The notes under the pieces are model-generated. The model was not told the origin of the DNA and made no database searches. It saw only the letters and a list, made by a program, of their open reading frames with translations. The position numbers and the translations under genes are program-made. DNA of 64,000 nucleotides from Lineus longissimus (Eukaryota > Nemertea > Pilidiophora > Heteronemertea > Lineidae). Position 1 is the stretch's first letter. Every line of letters begins with the position of its first letter. The DNA is taken from assembly GCF_910592395.1 (NCBI RefSeq), contig NC_088312.1:16561292-16625291 (forward strand). The letters are read 5' to 3'. This document shows positions 10,318 to 21,394 of the stretch, one piece after another.

Positions 10318-10687
10318 AAGAATTAGAAAGGAGGCAAGTGACACCTGTACAAACCACTTGTAAAGTATGTGACAAAGAAATGTTAACCAAGAACTATAAA
10401 GCCCATTTAAAAACAGAAGCACATTGGTTACAGGCAGAAGGTGTCCTCACTGGCGATATACACTGCGAAGCTTGTTCTAAAAATATCAAAGCCAAAAATT
10501 GTGCGACACATTCAATGACTATCACACATCAGGAAAGGGCAAAAAACAAGGAAACACCAACAATTCCAAAAGCACGTCAACCTGGGGAGAAGCCATCAAT
10601 GTTGCTTGATAACAATACTGTGGAAGAAATACAAGGAATAGAAGGAATAGAAATTTTGAACCAGTTTGTCCCAAATCGTAACATTGT
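10302..10687 (+). CDS. N-terminal zinc-finger part of Polinton PolB, first half of a split ORF
   Basis: The frame has at least two C2H2-type fingers (CKVCDKEMLTKNYKAHLKTEAH; CEACSKNIKAKNCATHSMTITH) and then a linker ending NQFVPNRNIV at 10687. A Mutator-like element begins at 10688. After its far end the frame resumes at 26495 with a duplicated TAACATTGT and continues in phase as TLRLRINKEVKN, the start of the PolB N-terminal region. The two halves were therefore one ORF before the insertion. Fingers on a Polinton PolB are noted here from sequence, not recalled as a standard feature. Confidence 0.65.
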
Positions 10688-11490
10688 GGCAGGCGGTATT
10701 TGCACCACGCCACCACGGGCACCACGCGACCACCACGCCACCACGCGAACAGGCGGAGCGATCATAATGACGATATCAAAATAGTGGTCGATTCATTGGA
10801 TCATGGTTTCTTGGAACAATTATAGATGGCATTGGCTGCTATCCTAGCTTCTCTGATGCCCGTTCTTGGGATTATTGGAATAAAGGCGTACGCCAACTAC
10901 GGAAATACGTACAGAATTACCGTTGAGTAACTAGACCTACTCCAACTGACGACTGACCTGCAAAAACCATACGAGTACGAGTGGGTTATATAGTCTCCCT
11001 TTAAAGGGGTGGCCGTTCGTTTGGGTGGGGTGGGTTGGGGGGGGGGGGGAGGAGTTAGATTTATCACTCACTCGAACACATGTGCATAGTTTCAACATAC
11101 TGTTGTGTGAGAGACCCTTATTGGCGACTTTGTGTAACTTTATCTTGCCTACCTAGCTGTTGCCTATAGTTTCCCATTAAAGGGGGACTATGTAGGAGCA
11201 GGGGGTCAAATTGGCCAACTTTAGCTGACTTATAAACAGAGTAAGGGCATTAGGTCTTATTTGATTCATCACTGAATGTATCCTTGTTACAGGCGTGACT
11301 AGGACGTCGAAACTATTCACACATGAGACAATACACCTATAGGCAAGATGAGCCCGTCAGGTATTTGAAATCACTGAACCATTGTCGAACAATAGGGCGG
11401 GACCTTTAAAACAGGTCACAATATATACTTTCACATCAGTGTACCAAATAGGCTTTCAATGCATAAGCGTACATGCCGTACAGGACCTTT

Positions 11491-11843
11491 GTGGTGCCCC
11501 CTCGAGGTTGTGAGAGAAGGCGGAGACCGTCCTAAGGTTGTGACAGTCCCAACGGAGAATAACTGTAATTTGGGTCCTGGTTGTGACCAGACCGTCTCCA
11601 GGTTGTGACATTCCTAACAGAGAATAACTGTAGTTGCAGTCTATACAAACTGACAAGAAAACTGATATGATATAGACATGATAAGGACACTGAGTGACAT
11701 TTATTGAAAATAAGATAATTGTAGGCCCGAAGAAAACTTGAATATTTACATAATGAGCAGCATGAAGTATTTTGGGTTATTTACAAGAAAAGCTGCATGA
11801 TAAGGACCATTAAAAAGGCAAAGGAGTGGGGCAAAACCGCCAC
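11491..11843 (-). repeat. B2 split direct repeat of the Ngaro element
   Basis: This 353-bp unit matches 19727-20079 (B1) over its whole length with about four substitutions. It holds two internal copies of a motif around AGGTTGTGACA...GGAGAATAACTG. It marks the 3' end of the element in the coding sense. Confidence 0.9.
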
Positions 11844-11912
11844 CACTTACTCCAAGGTAAATACATGAATAGTAATATATACAAAGTCCTCTTAAAGGGA
11901 GAGGAGGGAGGG

Positions 11913-12209
11913 AAAATTGTGATATTTAAAACGTGAAGTAGCTTAGTGTAAATCTAGAGCAAGAATGATGCCCAGGAATCTGGGCCACAGAGCTTGTTCA
12001 TGCTAGGGCGTGATTGGCTCCCCATGTCACGTGAGGATGCTGAAAGAAGCTGATTGGCTGATGTTTGTGCAGCTCAGCGTGCAAACTGACCTGGGAGAGC
12101 ATGGTAATTAGTTATTAGCATGATACAACAAAGATAAAGAAAAAGCGGGAAAATTACAATAGGGCCTAGAGGGGATCCACAAATGCATTTCTCCCAATAC
12201 AGGTATTAA
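11913..12209 (-). repeat. A2 split direct repeat (main part), interrupted by the TTAA element
   Basis: This matches A1 (25792-26102). The last 14 bases of the 311-bp unit lie at 19713-19726, beyond the 7.5-kb insertion. The piece plus those 14 bases gives exactly 311 bp when the TTAA is counted once, which shows the insertion was clean. Confidence 0.9.
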
Positions 12210-15200
12210 GTGTCAGTCCATGATACCACCATGCAGAGGGTGGCAAGGTGGGGGTCAACCGTTTTTTACGAGATTAGGTATGCAAGATCCTTCCACTAAG
12301 ACATCATTACACAGCAATTGATGACTCTCAAAAATCACTAGCAACCGAGTTGGGGGCAGGCCTAGTTAGGGGGCTTGTTTTAGCTTTTTTCCCCCTATTT
12401 TTTGTGTATTTTTGGGTCAATGTTGGGCACTCCTGCAGAGACTAAAAAAAATAGCTGGATTTTCCCCCTTTGTATGATGGAAGTATTTGATGAGATCTTC
12501 CATTCTGCAACAGGTCATTGAGTAACACTTCATACTTTGGTCGTGCTAGGCCTAGTAATTATGCATACCTAGGGGCAGTGCTTAGGAAGAGCTCTCTATC
12601 GACGCTCATATCTCCAACACTGCAGGTCTTTGAATGCTGTGGCTTGCACATGATAAAGGTAGTGATACCTACTTTCAAAATCAGAAATAAAATTTCCGGC
12701 CGCTTTTACTGTTTTCCCAGGATAAACCAAGGAAAAAGTGCTATTTTCCACCAAAATGACACTCATTGGCTAGTGCTGCCACCTTTTTGTACACTTGATG
12801 AATTATAAAATAAATGCATAATGAACACATAATTTATGCTTGGTGCTGGCCATGAGGATAAGTAGTTACTGTCAACCACCATGATCATCCCCCCCATGCC
12901 TAGGCCTACTAACCTATTTTAAGTAAATTTAGGTAAATAACTCCACTTGCATTTTTCCCCCCAAAAAAGAACAAGCTCATCACTACAAATTTGCCCTTGA
13001 TGAAAGCCCTTTGGGGAATTGGGCCCCATAGGTCCTGAAATGCTGATTTGAATTTCAAATAACATTTCGGCCTTGGCCTACCTGATGGCAACGTAATTGA
13101 ATAAGCTACATGTAGGCCTTCTTACAGTCCGAAAACCTAAAGAAACCCCCCTGTTGGTGAGGATGCTAATGTTGACCCATTCATTAGCCTGTGTCATGCT
13201 GCCAGAGCATGTTGTAAGGGTTGGACCCCCCCCCCCCATGGCTAAGGCACCTGAAGGGCATGTGGTATGACCTACTAATAATACATCTTTATCAACCCAT
13301 GCAGGGATCATCCTGTTCCTAAGAACCTTGCAGAAGTGCTCATTTCACATACTAGTAACACCTTCCATTGCTAAGGAGCCAATTGACCAAAGGTGCAGTT
13401 CCTACTGTAATTACTGTTTGATGAGGACAACCCTGCAGTTGGCTGCACCGTCAGAGTACTGCTATTGGAAGTTTTTATCTCCTTGGTTGGCGGTGAAATG
13501 TTCTCCTGGAGTTGCTCTAGCATTGGCTAAATTGTACATATACATGTACTGGAATGGAGAAGTTTTTCATGAACTGAGTTACGGTACTGTCCAGTCCCTT
13601 AGGAGTGATCACAACTTTCCACATGCTACACTTGTACCTGTCTGCAGAGGACAGTGCTGCCACCTAAGAAGCAGGGACACTTTTTTTTTACAAATGGGTG
13701 ATTTATTTACAAGCTAATATAATGATACATAGCAAAAAGGCTATTTTGCAGACAATAGCCAAACCACTACTAACCACTACTAAGGAGGGACCAATACTAG
13801 TAACACCTCATTTACGGTACTACATGTCAGGCCCAAGTGCAGGATAGTATCAGGAGAGAGTCCCACTTTCCAGTAGCAGGCTTGGTTGTTCAAAACTGAC
13901 ATTAGCGCTACTAAGTATACTGACATTAAAAATCTATCTTGGCATTTACAATTGTTTACTGAAAGCCAAAGTTCAAATTTATCCCAAGATATCGCTATAA
14001 AATCATTTTTTAACCAATTGCAGTTTGGAGCTGGCCTTCTACTGGTGCACATCCTCCCTGCTGCAGAAACCTATTCAGCGTGGCTAGCTCAAAATTCTTT
14101 GGCGCTGGGGTTGGGGCCCACGTGATGTCTAGTATATCACGAGCATCATTATTCCCACTAGTGGTCTCTGTGCTAGGGCTCGAGCCACCATTCCCTGGTA
14201 AAAAGTGGCGACCCTGAAAAAACCAGATAATACATTTTATAAGATAATATTTTTTGGAAAGGCCGCTGTATAGAGGGTGGCCTCTCTGCAAAGAGGCAAC
14301 ATAGGTCTTCAAATGGCAATCATGCACTATGAAGTTCTCATTAACAGAGCTTCTGATACTGTTCATTTACCAATTACGTAAAAAGTGACACACCTCATCT
14401 CGTAAAGTGGTCACGAAACTTTAGAAGCAGAAAGGATAATTTTACCACCCTATCAGACTGTGCTCTCAGTACTTCATATCTCACCTTGATAAGCAAATCT
14501 GTTTCAGAGGAAGATCCATCACCTTCACCACCACTTGCTGATTGAATCTTAATTGGATACTGAACATCTCCAACTCCTCCCTGAAAATATCAGCATAGTA
14601 TTTGGCAAGTATGTGTATGATATATAACAAACTCAGAAATGCAGCGCCTCTCGCGGACAAAGATAGAACAAATCGACATTTTTTGCACCGGTTTTCGCTG
14701 CTCTTGCGTACCAGCATCATCTTTTGTTGATTTCCGCTTTTCGTTCGGCTGGCTGTGAGTATTGGGATGTGTACCGAACCAATTTTCAGTTTCAGGCCAC
14801 CCTGTATAGTACTTGGTGGTCTAGTCAAATCAGCTCGAAATGCTTGCAGTAAAAAACTTCATTAACTATGCGATGACTGAACACTTACCTCATGGCCTAC
14901 ATTTACATGTATATCTGACTTGAGAGATTGCCCTTCTGTCCCGTCTGCTGGGTTTTCTAAGGCGTCGGCTGGTTGAACAGAGGAAGAGGCAACAGCGGAC
15001 TGAAAAAAGATATTGATGGAGAATCAGGTTTAGCTTAGAATCCCTCATTGCCAAGGAGATGGGAGCCAGAATGGCATCAAGGTTTTCAGCTTAGTCCCTC
15101 CTCTCTCATCAGTGACCTTCTTACATGTAAGTCAGTCGCTGCAGGCAGAATTAACCAATATGCACTTTGGCTTGCCCTGAATCTTCTCCCCTTTTTTTTC

Positions 15201-15728
15201 ATTCAACTCACCTCTGTATCCATGGGTGCTGGTTCTACTTCTGGTTCTACATTTGCCACAGATACTCGATGTTTAGCCTCACATCCTTTACACAGAGCTG
15301 AAAAGGCACCAGATTATGGGGGTAATGATAATATGATGACTGATGTGCAATATAATAGTGTGAGGACATGATGATGATGATAGACTTGTTTTGATAATGC
15401 GACCGGCCATGCTGATTTTGTACGGCAGTGAAGCATCACCTCCAGTGGCACTGGCAGGGAATCATAACTGGGACTTCCTGATCATAAAGCCAAGGCTCCA
15501 ATCAACTTTCTAGGAAGAACACAAGTGAAGTGGTAAATCGTTATCACTCAGTTGGTTTTGCACCAAAGTTAGGTTTAGTCAGAGTGGGTATCATTACAGG
15601 CCTACTGCTTCTTTTCTACTTCAGTGATTTTGAGACTGATCCCTTACCTGAGCCAACTGGGACAAAAACTCCCCACTTGATGTATATTTCCCGAGACATC
15701 ACTCGATGAACTGAACCACCATCTTTTC

Positions 15729-16025
15729 CAGGGCGGTATTTAGAGGGGGGGCAGGGGGGGCAGCTGCCCCCCCTGTGCAATAAATGTTGAAGAAAAAAAA
15801 TTTCAGACAGTAATAAAAAGACAGACTAATCTTAGCCATAGCTTTACCAGCATGATAGCAGCATATGGATAGCAGATGTTATCAACTCAGGTGCAACCCT
15901 TATAATCTGCAAATTAACATTTTCTGTCCAAATGTGGTATTTTCGTAAAATACTTCATAAAAGTGGTCCTTTTTAGCTCACCTCTTAGCAGAGGTGAGCT
16001 TATCCCATACCGTGGCGTCCGTCGT

Positions 16026-16069
<44 letters not shown>

Positions 16070-17340
16070 CGTCGTCGTCCGTCGTCCGTTAGCAGGGCAC
16101 GTTTCGTAACTGTTAGAGCTATTGAGTTGAAACTTGGTACACATGTACCCTTATGTAATGACACCTTGGAGACCAAGTTTCGGTCCGATTCGTTTCATGG
16201 TTTGGCCACCAGGGGGCCAAACGTTAAAAGTGAAAACATGCAATATCTCCCTTAATAATAGTCGGGAAATTTTGAAAAAAATATGGTAGGTACTTCTAGC
16301 AAAGGTGCATCATATATCCTCTGGGTTTTTGATTTGACCTCCTTTTCAAGGTCACAGAGGTCAAATGGTGTAAATTGGCCGTTAGGATGTAACGATGGCA
16401 CGTTTCTAAACTGCAATGACTATTGATACCAAATTTGGTACACATTTACCCCTTAGTCAGGTGATCTCAGGGACCGAAGTTTGGTCCAATATGATTCACC
16501 ACTTGACCACCAGGGGGCAAAATCCAAAAACCTTAAAAATGTGATTATTCCTTAACTTCTTGCCCGATTGCCACCAAATTGATATCATGGGTACATCTAA
16601 CCACCATACAGTATATGTCACACAGGTTTTTAATTTGACCTTCTTGTCAAGGTCACAGAGGTCAAATGGCGTAAATTCGACGTCAGGCCGTAACTCTGGC
16701 ACGTTTCTTAACTGCAATGACTATTGATCACAAATTAAGTACACATGTACCCCTTGGTCAGGTGATCTTAGGTACCGAAGTTTGGTGCGATCTGATTTGC
16801 CATTTGGCCTCCAGGGAGGGGGCCAAATCCTAAATTCTTCAAAATGCCATTAATATTCCTAGTAATGACTTGCCCGATTGGCACCAATTTTATATCATAG
16901 GTACATCTAATTCTAACAGCCATTCAATGAGTCACCCGGGTCTTCTTTGATTTGACCTACTTTTCAAGGTCACAGAGGTCGAATGTACTGTAAATTGGCC
17001 ATTTTGGGGAAATTGTAATTGCTTGGACCTACATCAAACCTAACACTACATGACACAATACCATGCTCTTTATCCATCTTTCCACCACATGAGGTGAGCA
17101 CAATGGCCCTGGCCATTTCATTTTTTAGAGTAAAAATACTATTGATTCACACTTCCAAATGCCAGGAAAATGCCATTTCAGACCTTTTATTTTCAAATTT
17201 TTCTTGGGGGAGGGCCCCCAGACCCCCCCCCCCCCCCCGTTCAGATGCGCCTGCGGCGCATGCAGATCGCCTTCGGCGATCTGTCCCACGGCGATCTATC
17301 CCACTGCCCCCCCTGGACAAAAAAGTTAAATACGGCCCTG
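15729..17340. mobile_element. hAT-like non-autonomous element inserted in exon 1 of the TTAA-element gene
   Basis: The inverted ends are CAGGGCGGTATTTAGAGG on the left and, on the complement, CAGGGCCGTATTTAAC on the right. TTTTC is duplicated at 15724-15728 and 17341-17345. The end type resembles hAT termini, but the duplication is 5 bp and not 8. Removing it restores the reading frame of the interrupted exon. Most of its interior is a Helentron-like repeat (15975-17122). No ORF is present. Confidence 0.75.
15975..17122 (+). repeat. Helentron-associated-type repeat, copy A
   Basis: It starts AGCTCACCTCTTAGCAGAGGTGAGC (written here as a hairpin of AGCTCACCTC and its complement), followed by a GTC microsatellite (about 16020-16090). 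The body has near-300-bp monomers carrying GTACACAT, CCACCAGGGGGC and AAGGTCACAGAGGTC words. It ends GAGGTGAGCAC, then the stem-loop AATGGCCCTGGCCATT and TCATT. No target duplication is seen. The layout (subterminal inverted repeats, microsatellite, 3' stem-loop) fits HINE-type elements. Confidence 0.6.
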
Positions 17341-18123
17341 TTTTCTGGGCTTCCGACTTGTTTTAGAGGGTTGATGAAGTGGGTGCTGGCATCTCCTTTG
17401 CTGATTCCATGATAAACTCAACTTGTATCGGTGGTTCGGGCATATTGTGGTGTCCAGAACTGGAGAACTCATATCAAACACGCCAGCACGAAGTGCTATG
17501 AGCTCCCATTCACTTTTGACTTGACTGGCTTTCCTGGAGGACATCCAACGCATCAAATGGGAGTGCACGTCCTTCTTACATTGTTTCAAGGGGATCACAC
17601 TCTTGTCATTGGGGTATGAAGCGTCAGTACCACACTCGATATCCTTGGATATGACAGCAAATCCACATTTCAACTGTGATTTTTCAGGTTCCATTTTCAA
17701 TAGACTATCACACAATGTACACGTGCATGTACACAATGCATTGTAACTGTAACTGTTGTTGTTGTTGTCGTTGCTGGTGTTCGTTTCCGCCTAGACCGCT
17801 AAGCCTCCACAGGGGTAATAAAGGCCTCTAGGTTGTTTGAGGGAGTGTGTGGGAGGGGCAAGGGAGAGGGGGGTTCACTAACATCTAAAAATGTAATTTT
17901 ATTTGGAAAGCATGTGTATTTCGTCAGTTATCTGAGGGAATGGGCAAAAAATGGGCACCAGTGAGAAGGGCGCGACTCGACCCCCTCACCGGAAAACCGT
18001 AAGGGCGGCCGGATTTTTTTCTTTTGCAAATTAAAAAACAGCATTCTGACTTCCTTACCTGGAAGTGGCATCACCTAAAAAACTGCAGTGTTGGAGCTAA
18101 AGGAGAATTAAAATTGCCTTTTT

Positions 18124-18186
18124 AGCTCACCTCTTAGCAGAGGTGAGCTTATCCCATACCGTGGCGTCCGTCGTCCGTCGTCGTCT

Positions 18187-18281
<95 letters not shown>

Positions 18282-19321
18282 CGTCGTCCGTTAGCAGGGC
18301 ACGTTTCGTAACTGTTAGAGCTATTGAGTTGAAACTTGGTACACATGTACCCTTATGTAATGACACCTGGGAGACTAAGTTTCGGTCCGATTCGTTTCAT
18401 GGTTTGGCCACCAGGGGGCCAAACGTTAAAAGTGAAAATATGCAATATCTCCCTTAATAGTAGTCGGGAAATTTTGAAAAAAATATGGTAGGTACTTCTA
18501 GCAAAGGTGCATCATATATCCTCCGGGTTTTTGATTTGACCTCCTTTTCAAGGTCACAGAGGTCAAATGGTGTAAATTAGCCATTAGGATGTAACGATGG
18601 CACGTTTCTAAACTGCAATGACTATTGATACCAAATTTGGTACACATTTACCCCTTAGTCAGGTGATCTCAGGGACCAAAGTTTGGTCCAATATGATTCA
18701 CCACTTGACCACCAGGGGGCAAAATCCAAAAACCTTAAAAATGTGATTATTCCTTAACTTCTTGCCCGATTGCCACCAATTTGATATCATGGGTACATCT
18801 AACCACCATACAATATATGTCACACAGGTTTTTAATTTGACCTTCTTGTCAAGGTCACAGAGGTCAAATGGCGTAAATTCGCCGTCAGGCCGTAACTATG
18901 GCACGTTTCTTAACTGTAATGACTATTGATCACAAATTAAGTACACATGTACCCCTTGGTCAGGTGATCTCAGGTACCGAAGTTTGGTGCGATCTGATTT
19001 GCCGTTTGGCCTCCAGGGAGGGGGCCAAATCCTAAATTCTTCAAAATGCCATTATTCCTAGTAATGACTTGCCCGATTGGCACCAATTTTATATCATAGG
19101 TACATCTAATTCTAACAACCATTCAATGTGTCACCCGGGTCTTCTTTGATTTGACCTACTTTTCAAGGTCACAGAGGTCGAATGTACTGTAAATTGGCCA
19201 TTTTGGGGAAATTGTAATTGCTTGGACCTACATCAAACCTAACACTACATGACACAAGACCATGCTCTTTATCCATCTTTCCTCCACATGAGGTGAGCAC
19301 AATGGCCCTGGCCATTTCATT
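18124..19321 (+). repeat. Helentron-associated-type repeat, copy B
   Basis: The ends and body are those of copy A (15975-17122), nearly identical by eye. The GTC microsatellite is longer here (about 18172-18292). It lies inside the TTAA element, upstream of its gene. The Arg/Thr homopolymer ORFs in this tract are microsatellite translations, not genes. Confidence 0.65.
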
Positions 19322-19726
19322 ACTGAAATTTGAGATTGCAGTGTTTTTGGGACGTACTGTACCTGTCATTAAATGTACCTGGGGCAAAACAAAAGGCATG
19401 AAAAGGTAGTTCAGATCATGTACTTTCAATTTCAATAGGCGGTGTTAAGTGATAATTCTGTTTGATGCACGAAAATTGACAAAAGACTTAGCCTATTTTG
19501 AGGGATAATGCATGTTTTTTTAAAAGGAAAATGAGTAGGAAATGGTTAACAGCCGTACCCCAAAACTGTGGGGTTATTTTCGAAACCAATCCACCAGCCT
19601 TCATATTACCCTAGGACAGGTCTGTGGTAGAAATTACAACTAGATCTGTTGACCCCCCACCTTGCCACCATTTGCATGATTCTGCATGGTGGTATCATGG
19701 ACTGACACTTAATAGAAATATGTTTT

Positions 19727-20079
19727 GTGGTGCCCCCTCGAGGTTGTGAGAGAAGGCGGAGACCGTCCTAAGGTTGTGACAGTCCCAACGGAGAATAACT
19801 GTAATTGGGGTCCTGGTTGTGACCAGACCATCTCCAGGTTGTGACATTCCTAACAGAGAATAACTGTAGTTGCAGTCTATACAAACTGACAAGAAAACTG
19901 ATATGATATAGGCATGATAAGGACACTGAGTGACATTTATTGAAAATAAGATAATTGTAGGCCCGAAGAAAACTTGAATATTTACATAATGAGCAGCATG
20001 AAGTATTTTGGGTTATTTACAAGAAAAGCTGCATGATGAGGACCATTAAAAAGGCAAAGGAGTGGGGCAAAACCGCCAC
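19727..20079 (-). repeat. B1 split direct repeat of the Ngaro element
   Basis: It is a 353-bp copy of B2 (11491-11843), lying next to A2 at the GTTTT|GTGG junction, the composite B1A2 site used when a circular intermediate forms in elements of this type. Confidence 0.9.
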
Positions 20080-20119
20080 AAGCCTACGGAACGAAGGCTG
20101 CCCCCCACCAAAGCCAAAT

Positions 20120-20667
20120 GATTGTTTAGTTGTGTGTCACTCAGTGTCGTGTTAAGAACATATTGATTGAATAAACCTTATAATATTACCCAGTGAGATG
20201 ACGTACAGTTCGCCTGCATGGAAAACTGCGTGCCATCCCCTGTATATTGACCAAAATTAAGGATAGGGCTAAAAAGATGAGGAAATGTAGGGGGATGTTT
20301 GAGTGATCCATCCGCATGAAAGAACACTCAGTGTCGTGTTAAGAACATATTGATTGAATAAACCTTTTAATAATACACAGCGTGATGACGTACAGTTCAC
20401 CCGCATGGAAAACTGCGTGCCATCCCCTGTATATTGACCAACCTTAAGGGGGGATGTTTGAGTGATCCGTCCGCATGAAAGAACACTCAGTGTCATGTTA
20501 AGAACATATTGATTGAATAAACCTTTTGATAATACCCAGTGAGATGACGTACAGTTCACCCGCATGGAAAACTGCGTGCCCTCCCCTGTATGAAATGTAG
20601 GGGGATGTTTGAGTGATCCGTGCGCATGAAAGAACACTAAGTATCTCCCCATCCAAAAGAAAAGCAA
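20120..20667. repeat. Three tandem repeats of about 160-190 bp in the Ngaro 3' untranslated region
   Basis: A block containing 'cactcagtgt..gttaagaacatattgattgaataaacctt' and 'gatgacgtacagttc..ccgcatggaaaactgcgtgcc' occurs near 20130-20245, 20320-20435 and 20480-20595. The repeats lie between the recombinase stop and B1. ORF readings across them are repetitive and not credible as proteins. Confidence 0.75.
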
Positions 20668-20698
20668 TTAAACATAACACAGTGAAAAGAAGTATAAT

Positions 20699-21394
20699 TC
20701 AAACATGAATGGAGACGTTACGGATATACTTATGGAAGGCATCAGAATTCCATCTACCCAGGTGACGAATATGTTGATCGGATAAGCCAGACTGAGCCGC
20801 CCAAGAGGCGGCGCCTATACGAAAAGAGTGTCCCTGGTAAAGTGTGGGATCAAGGGAACATGCCCGCAGTAAACTGTGCAGGTAATGTGAGAAGTGAGCC
20901 CGGGTTACCGACGAGCCATCAGCACGCATAAAGAGCGACCCAGATGTGTCAGGCCGTACCGACAAATAATTACACATGTTGACCACTGGGCAGAGCAACT
21001 TTTGGCCTTGGGGCGAGATCTGAATGACAACCGGCCGGCTGCCTTTGCTGTGCTTGTATTTTCTAAATATAACGGACATACCGGCTGATGGACTAGCCGA
21101 ATCTAGTTGAAGGTCCGAACGTTCTAAAAGTGAAGTCAACCTAGCGGAACGCGTGGTAATCTCGCCAATCCTTAGAAAGGCGAAAAACGCAAGTGAAAGC
21201 ATAGCCCTGACCAATTTTCTGTCGAAATGATCCATGACGACCAGGCCAGTGACGTGAAGGAGTTTAGAGAGAATGGGGACAGTAATGGGTAACCTTACAT
21301 CCAGTGTGTTATTGGACTTAGCAAGCCCGGACAAGGCCGTTGCGACCATAAAGTTATCACCTGGATCTTGCCAGCCATGCATCATGTGATCCAT
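20699..21394 (-). CDS. Tyrosine recombinase of the Ngaro element
   Basis: This integrates the circular DNA intermediate by site-specific recombination. The 231 residues include the catalytic arginine (FFAFLRIGEIT), the H-x-x-R box (GHSFRIGAAS), LGRW in the His/Trp position and the nucleophile region (HKYIR). This is the complete R-HxxR-W-Y set. The ORF starts at ATG 21394 inside the RT stop (ATGGATCACATGA overlap), which suggests termination-reinitiation coupling. No methyltransferase domain lies between RT and recombinase, which separates it from DIRS1-type elements. Confidence 0.93.
   Translation of the reverse strand: MDHMMHGWQDPGDNFMVATALSGLAKSNNTLDVRLPITVPILSKLLHVTGLVVMDHFDRKLVRAMLSLAFFAFLRIGEITTRSARLTSLLERSDLQLDSASPSAGMSVIFRKYKHSKGSRPVVIQISPQGQKLLCPVVNMCNYLSVRPDTSGSLFMRADGSSVTRAHFSHYLHSLLRACSLDPTLYQGHSFRIGAASWAAQSGLSDQHIRHLGRWNSDAFHKYIRNVSIHV

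Larger units (their letters stand above)
14010..17694 (-). pseudogene. Five-exon gene inside the TTAA element, exon 1 split by an hAT-like insertion
   Basis: Exons with matching phases are 17694-17341 plus 15723-15648 (one exon, broken by the insertion), 15297-15212, 14999-14889, 14580-14485 and 14213-14010. All junctions are GT-AG. With one TTTTC copy removed the total is 927 nt, 308 residues. The N-terminal part has a Cys/His-rich module: CPNHRYKL, then CQHPLH, then REIYIKWGVFVPVGS, then CKGCEAKH. This may be a zinc-binding domain. The rest is acidic, Ser/Thr/Gly-rich and probably disordered. I recall similar CP-H-R...PVGS-LC patterns in uncharacterised, transposon-rich invertebrate proteins, without a firm family. 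The ATG context is good (ttgaaaATGG). The insertion breaks the present copy. Confidence 0.75.
12210..19708. mobile_element. TTAA-flanked DNA transposon (7.5 kb) carrying a spliced gene
   Basis: TTAA at 12206-12209 and 19709-19712 flanks inverted ends GTGTCAGTCCATGATACCAC..., with about 29 matched bases, a small gap, and a second matched block ending in ...GGTCAAC. TTAA duplications are typical of piggyBac and Kolobok elements; the ends do not match a terminus I can name. No piggyBac-like or other DDE transposase frame was seen. Inside are a five-exon minus-strand gene (14010-17694), an hAT-like insertion (15729-17340) and two Helentron-like repeats. It may be non-autonomous with a captured or element-specific gene. 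The stretches 12210-14009 and 17695-18123 show nothing else recognisable. Confidence 0.85.

Noticed and set aside
18127-18457. Arg-, Thr- and Asp-rich ORFs across the GTC microsatellites (also near 15914-16144 and 47290-47578)
   Set aside because: They are translations of GTC/GAC simple repeats inside Helentron-like repeats, in several frames and on both strands.
19709-19726. TTAATAGAAATATGTTTT at 19709 and 26085 as a long target duplication
   Set aside because: It is the end of the Ngaro A repeat (A2 and A1), as shown by the 311-bp lengths, not duplicated target DNA.
20269-20667. ORF of 132 residues in the Ngaro 3' region
   Set aside because: Its sequence repeats with the tandem DNA repeats and has no domain; recombinase is the last real ORF.
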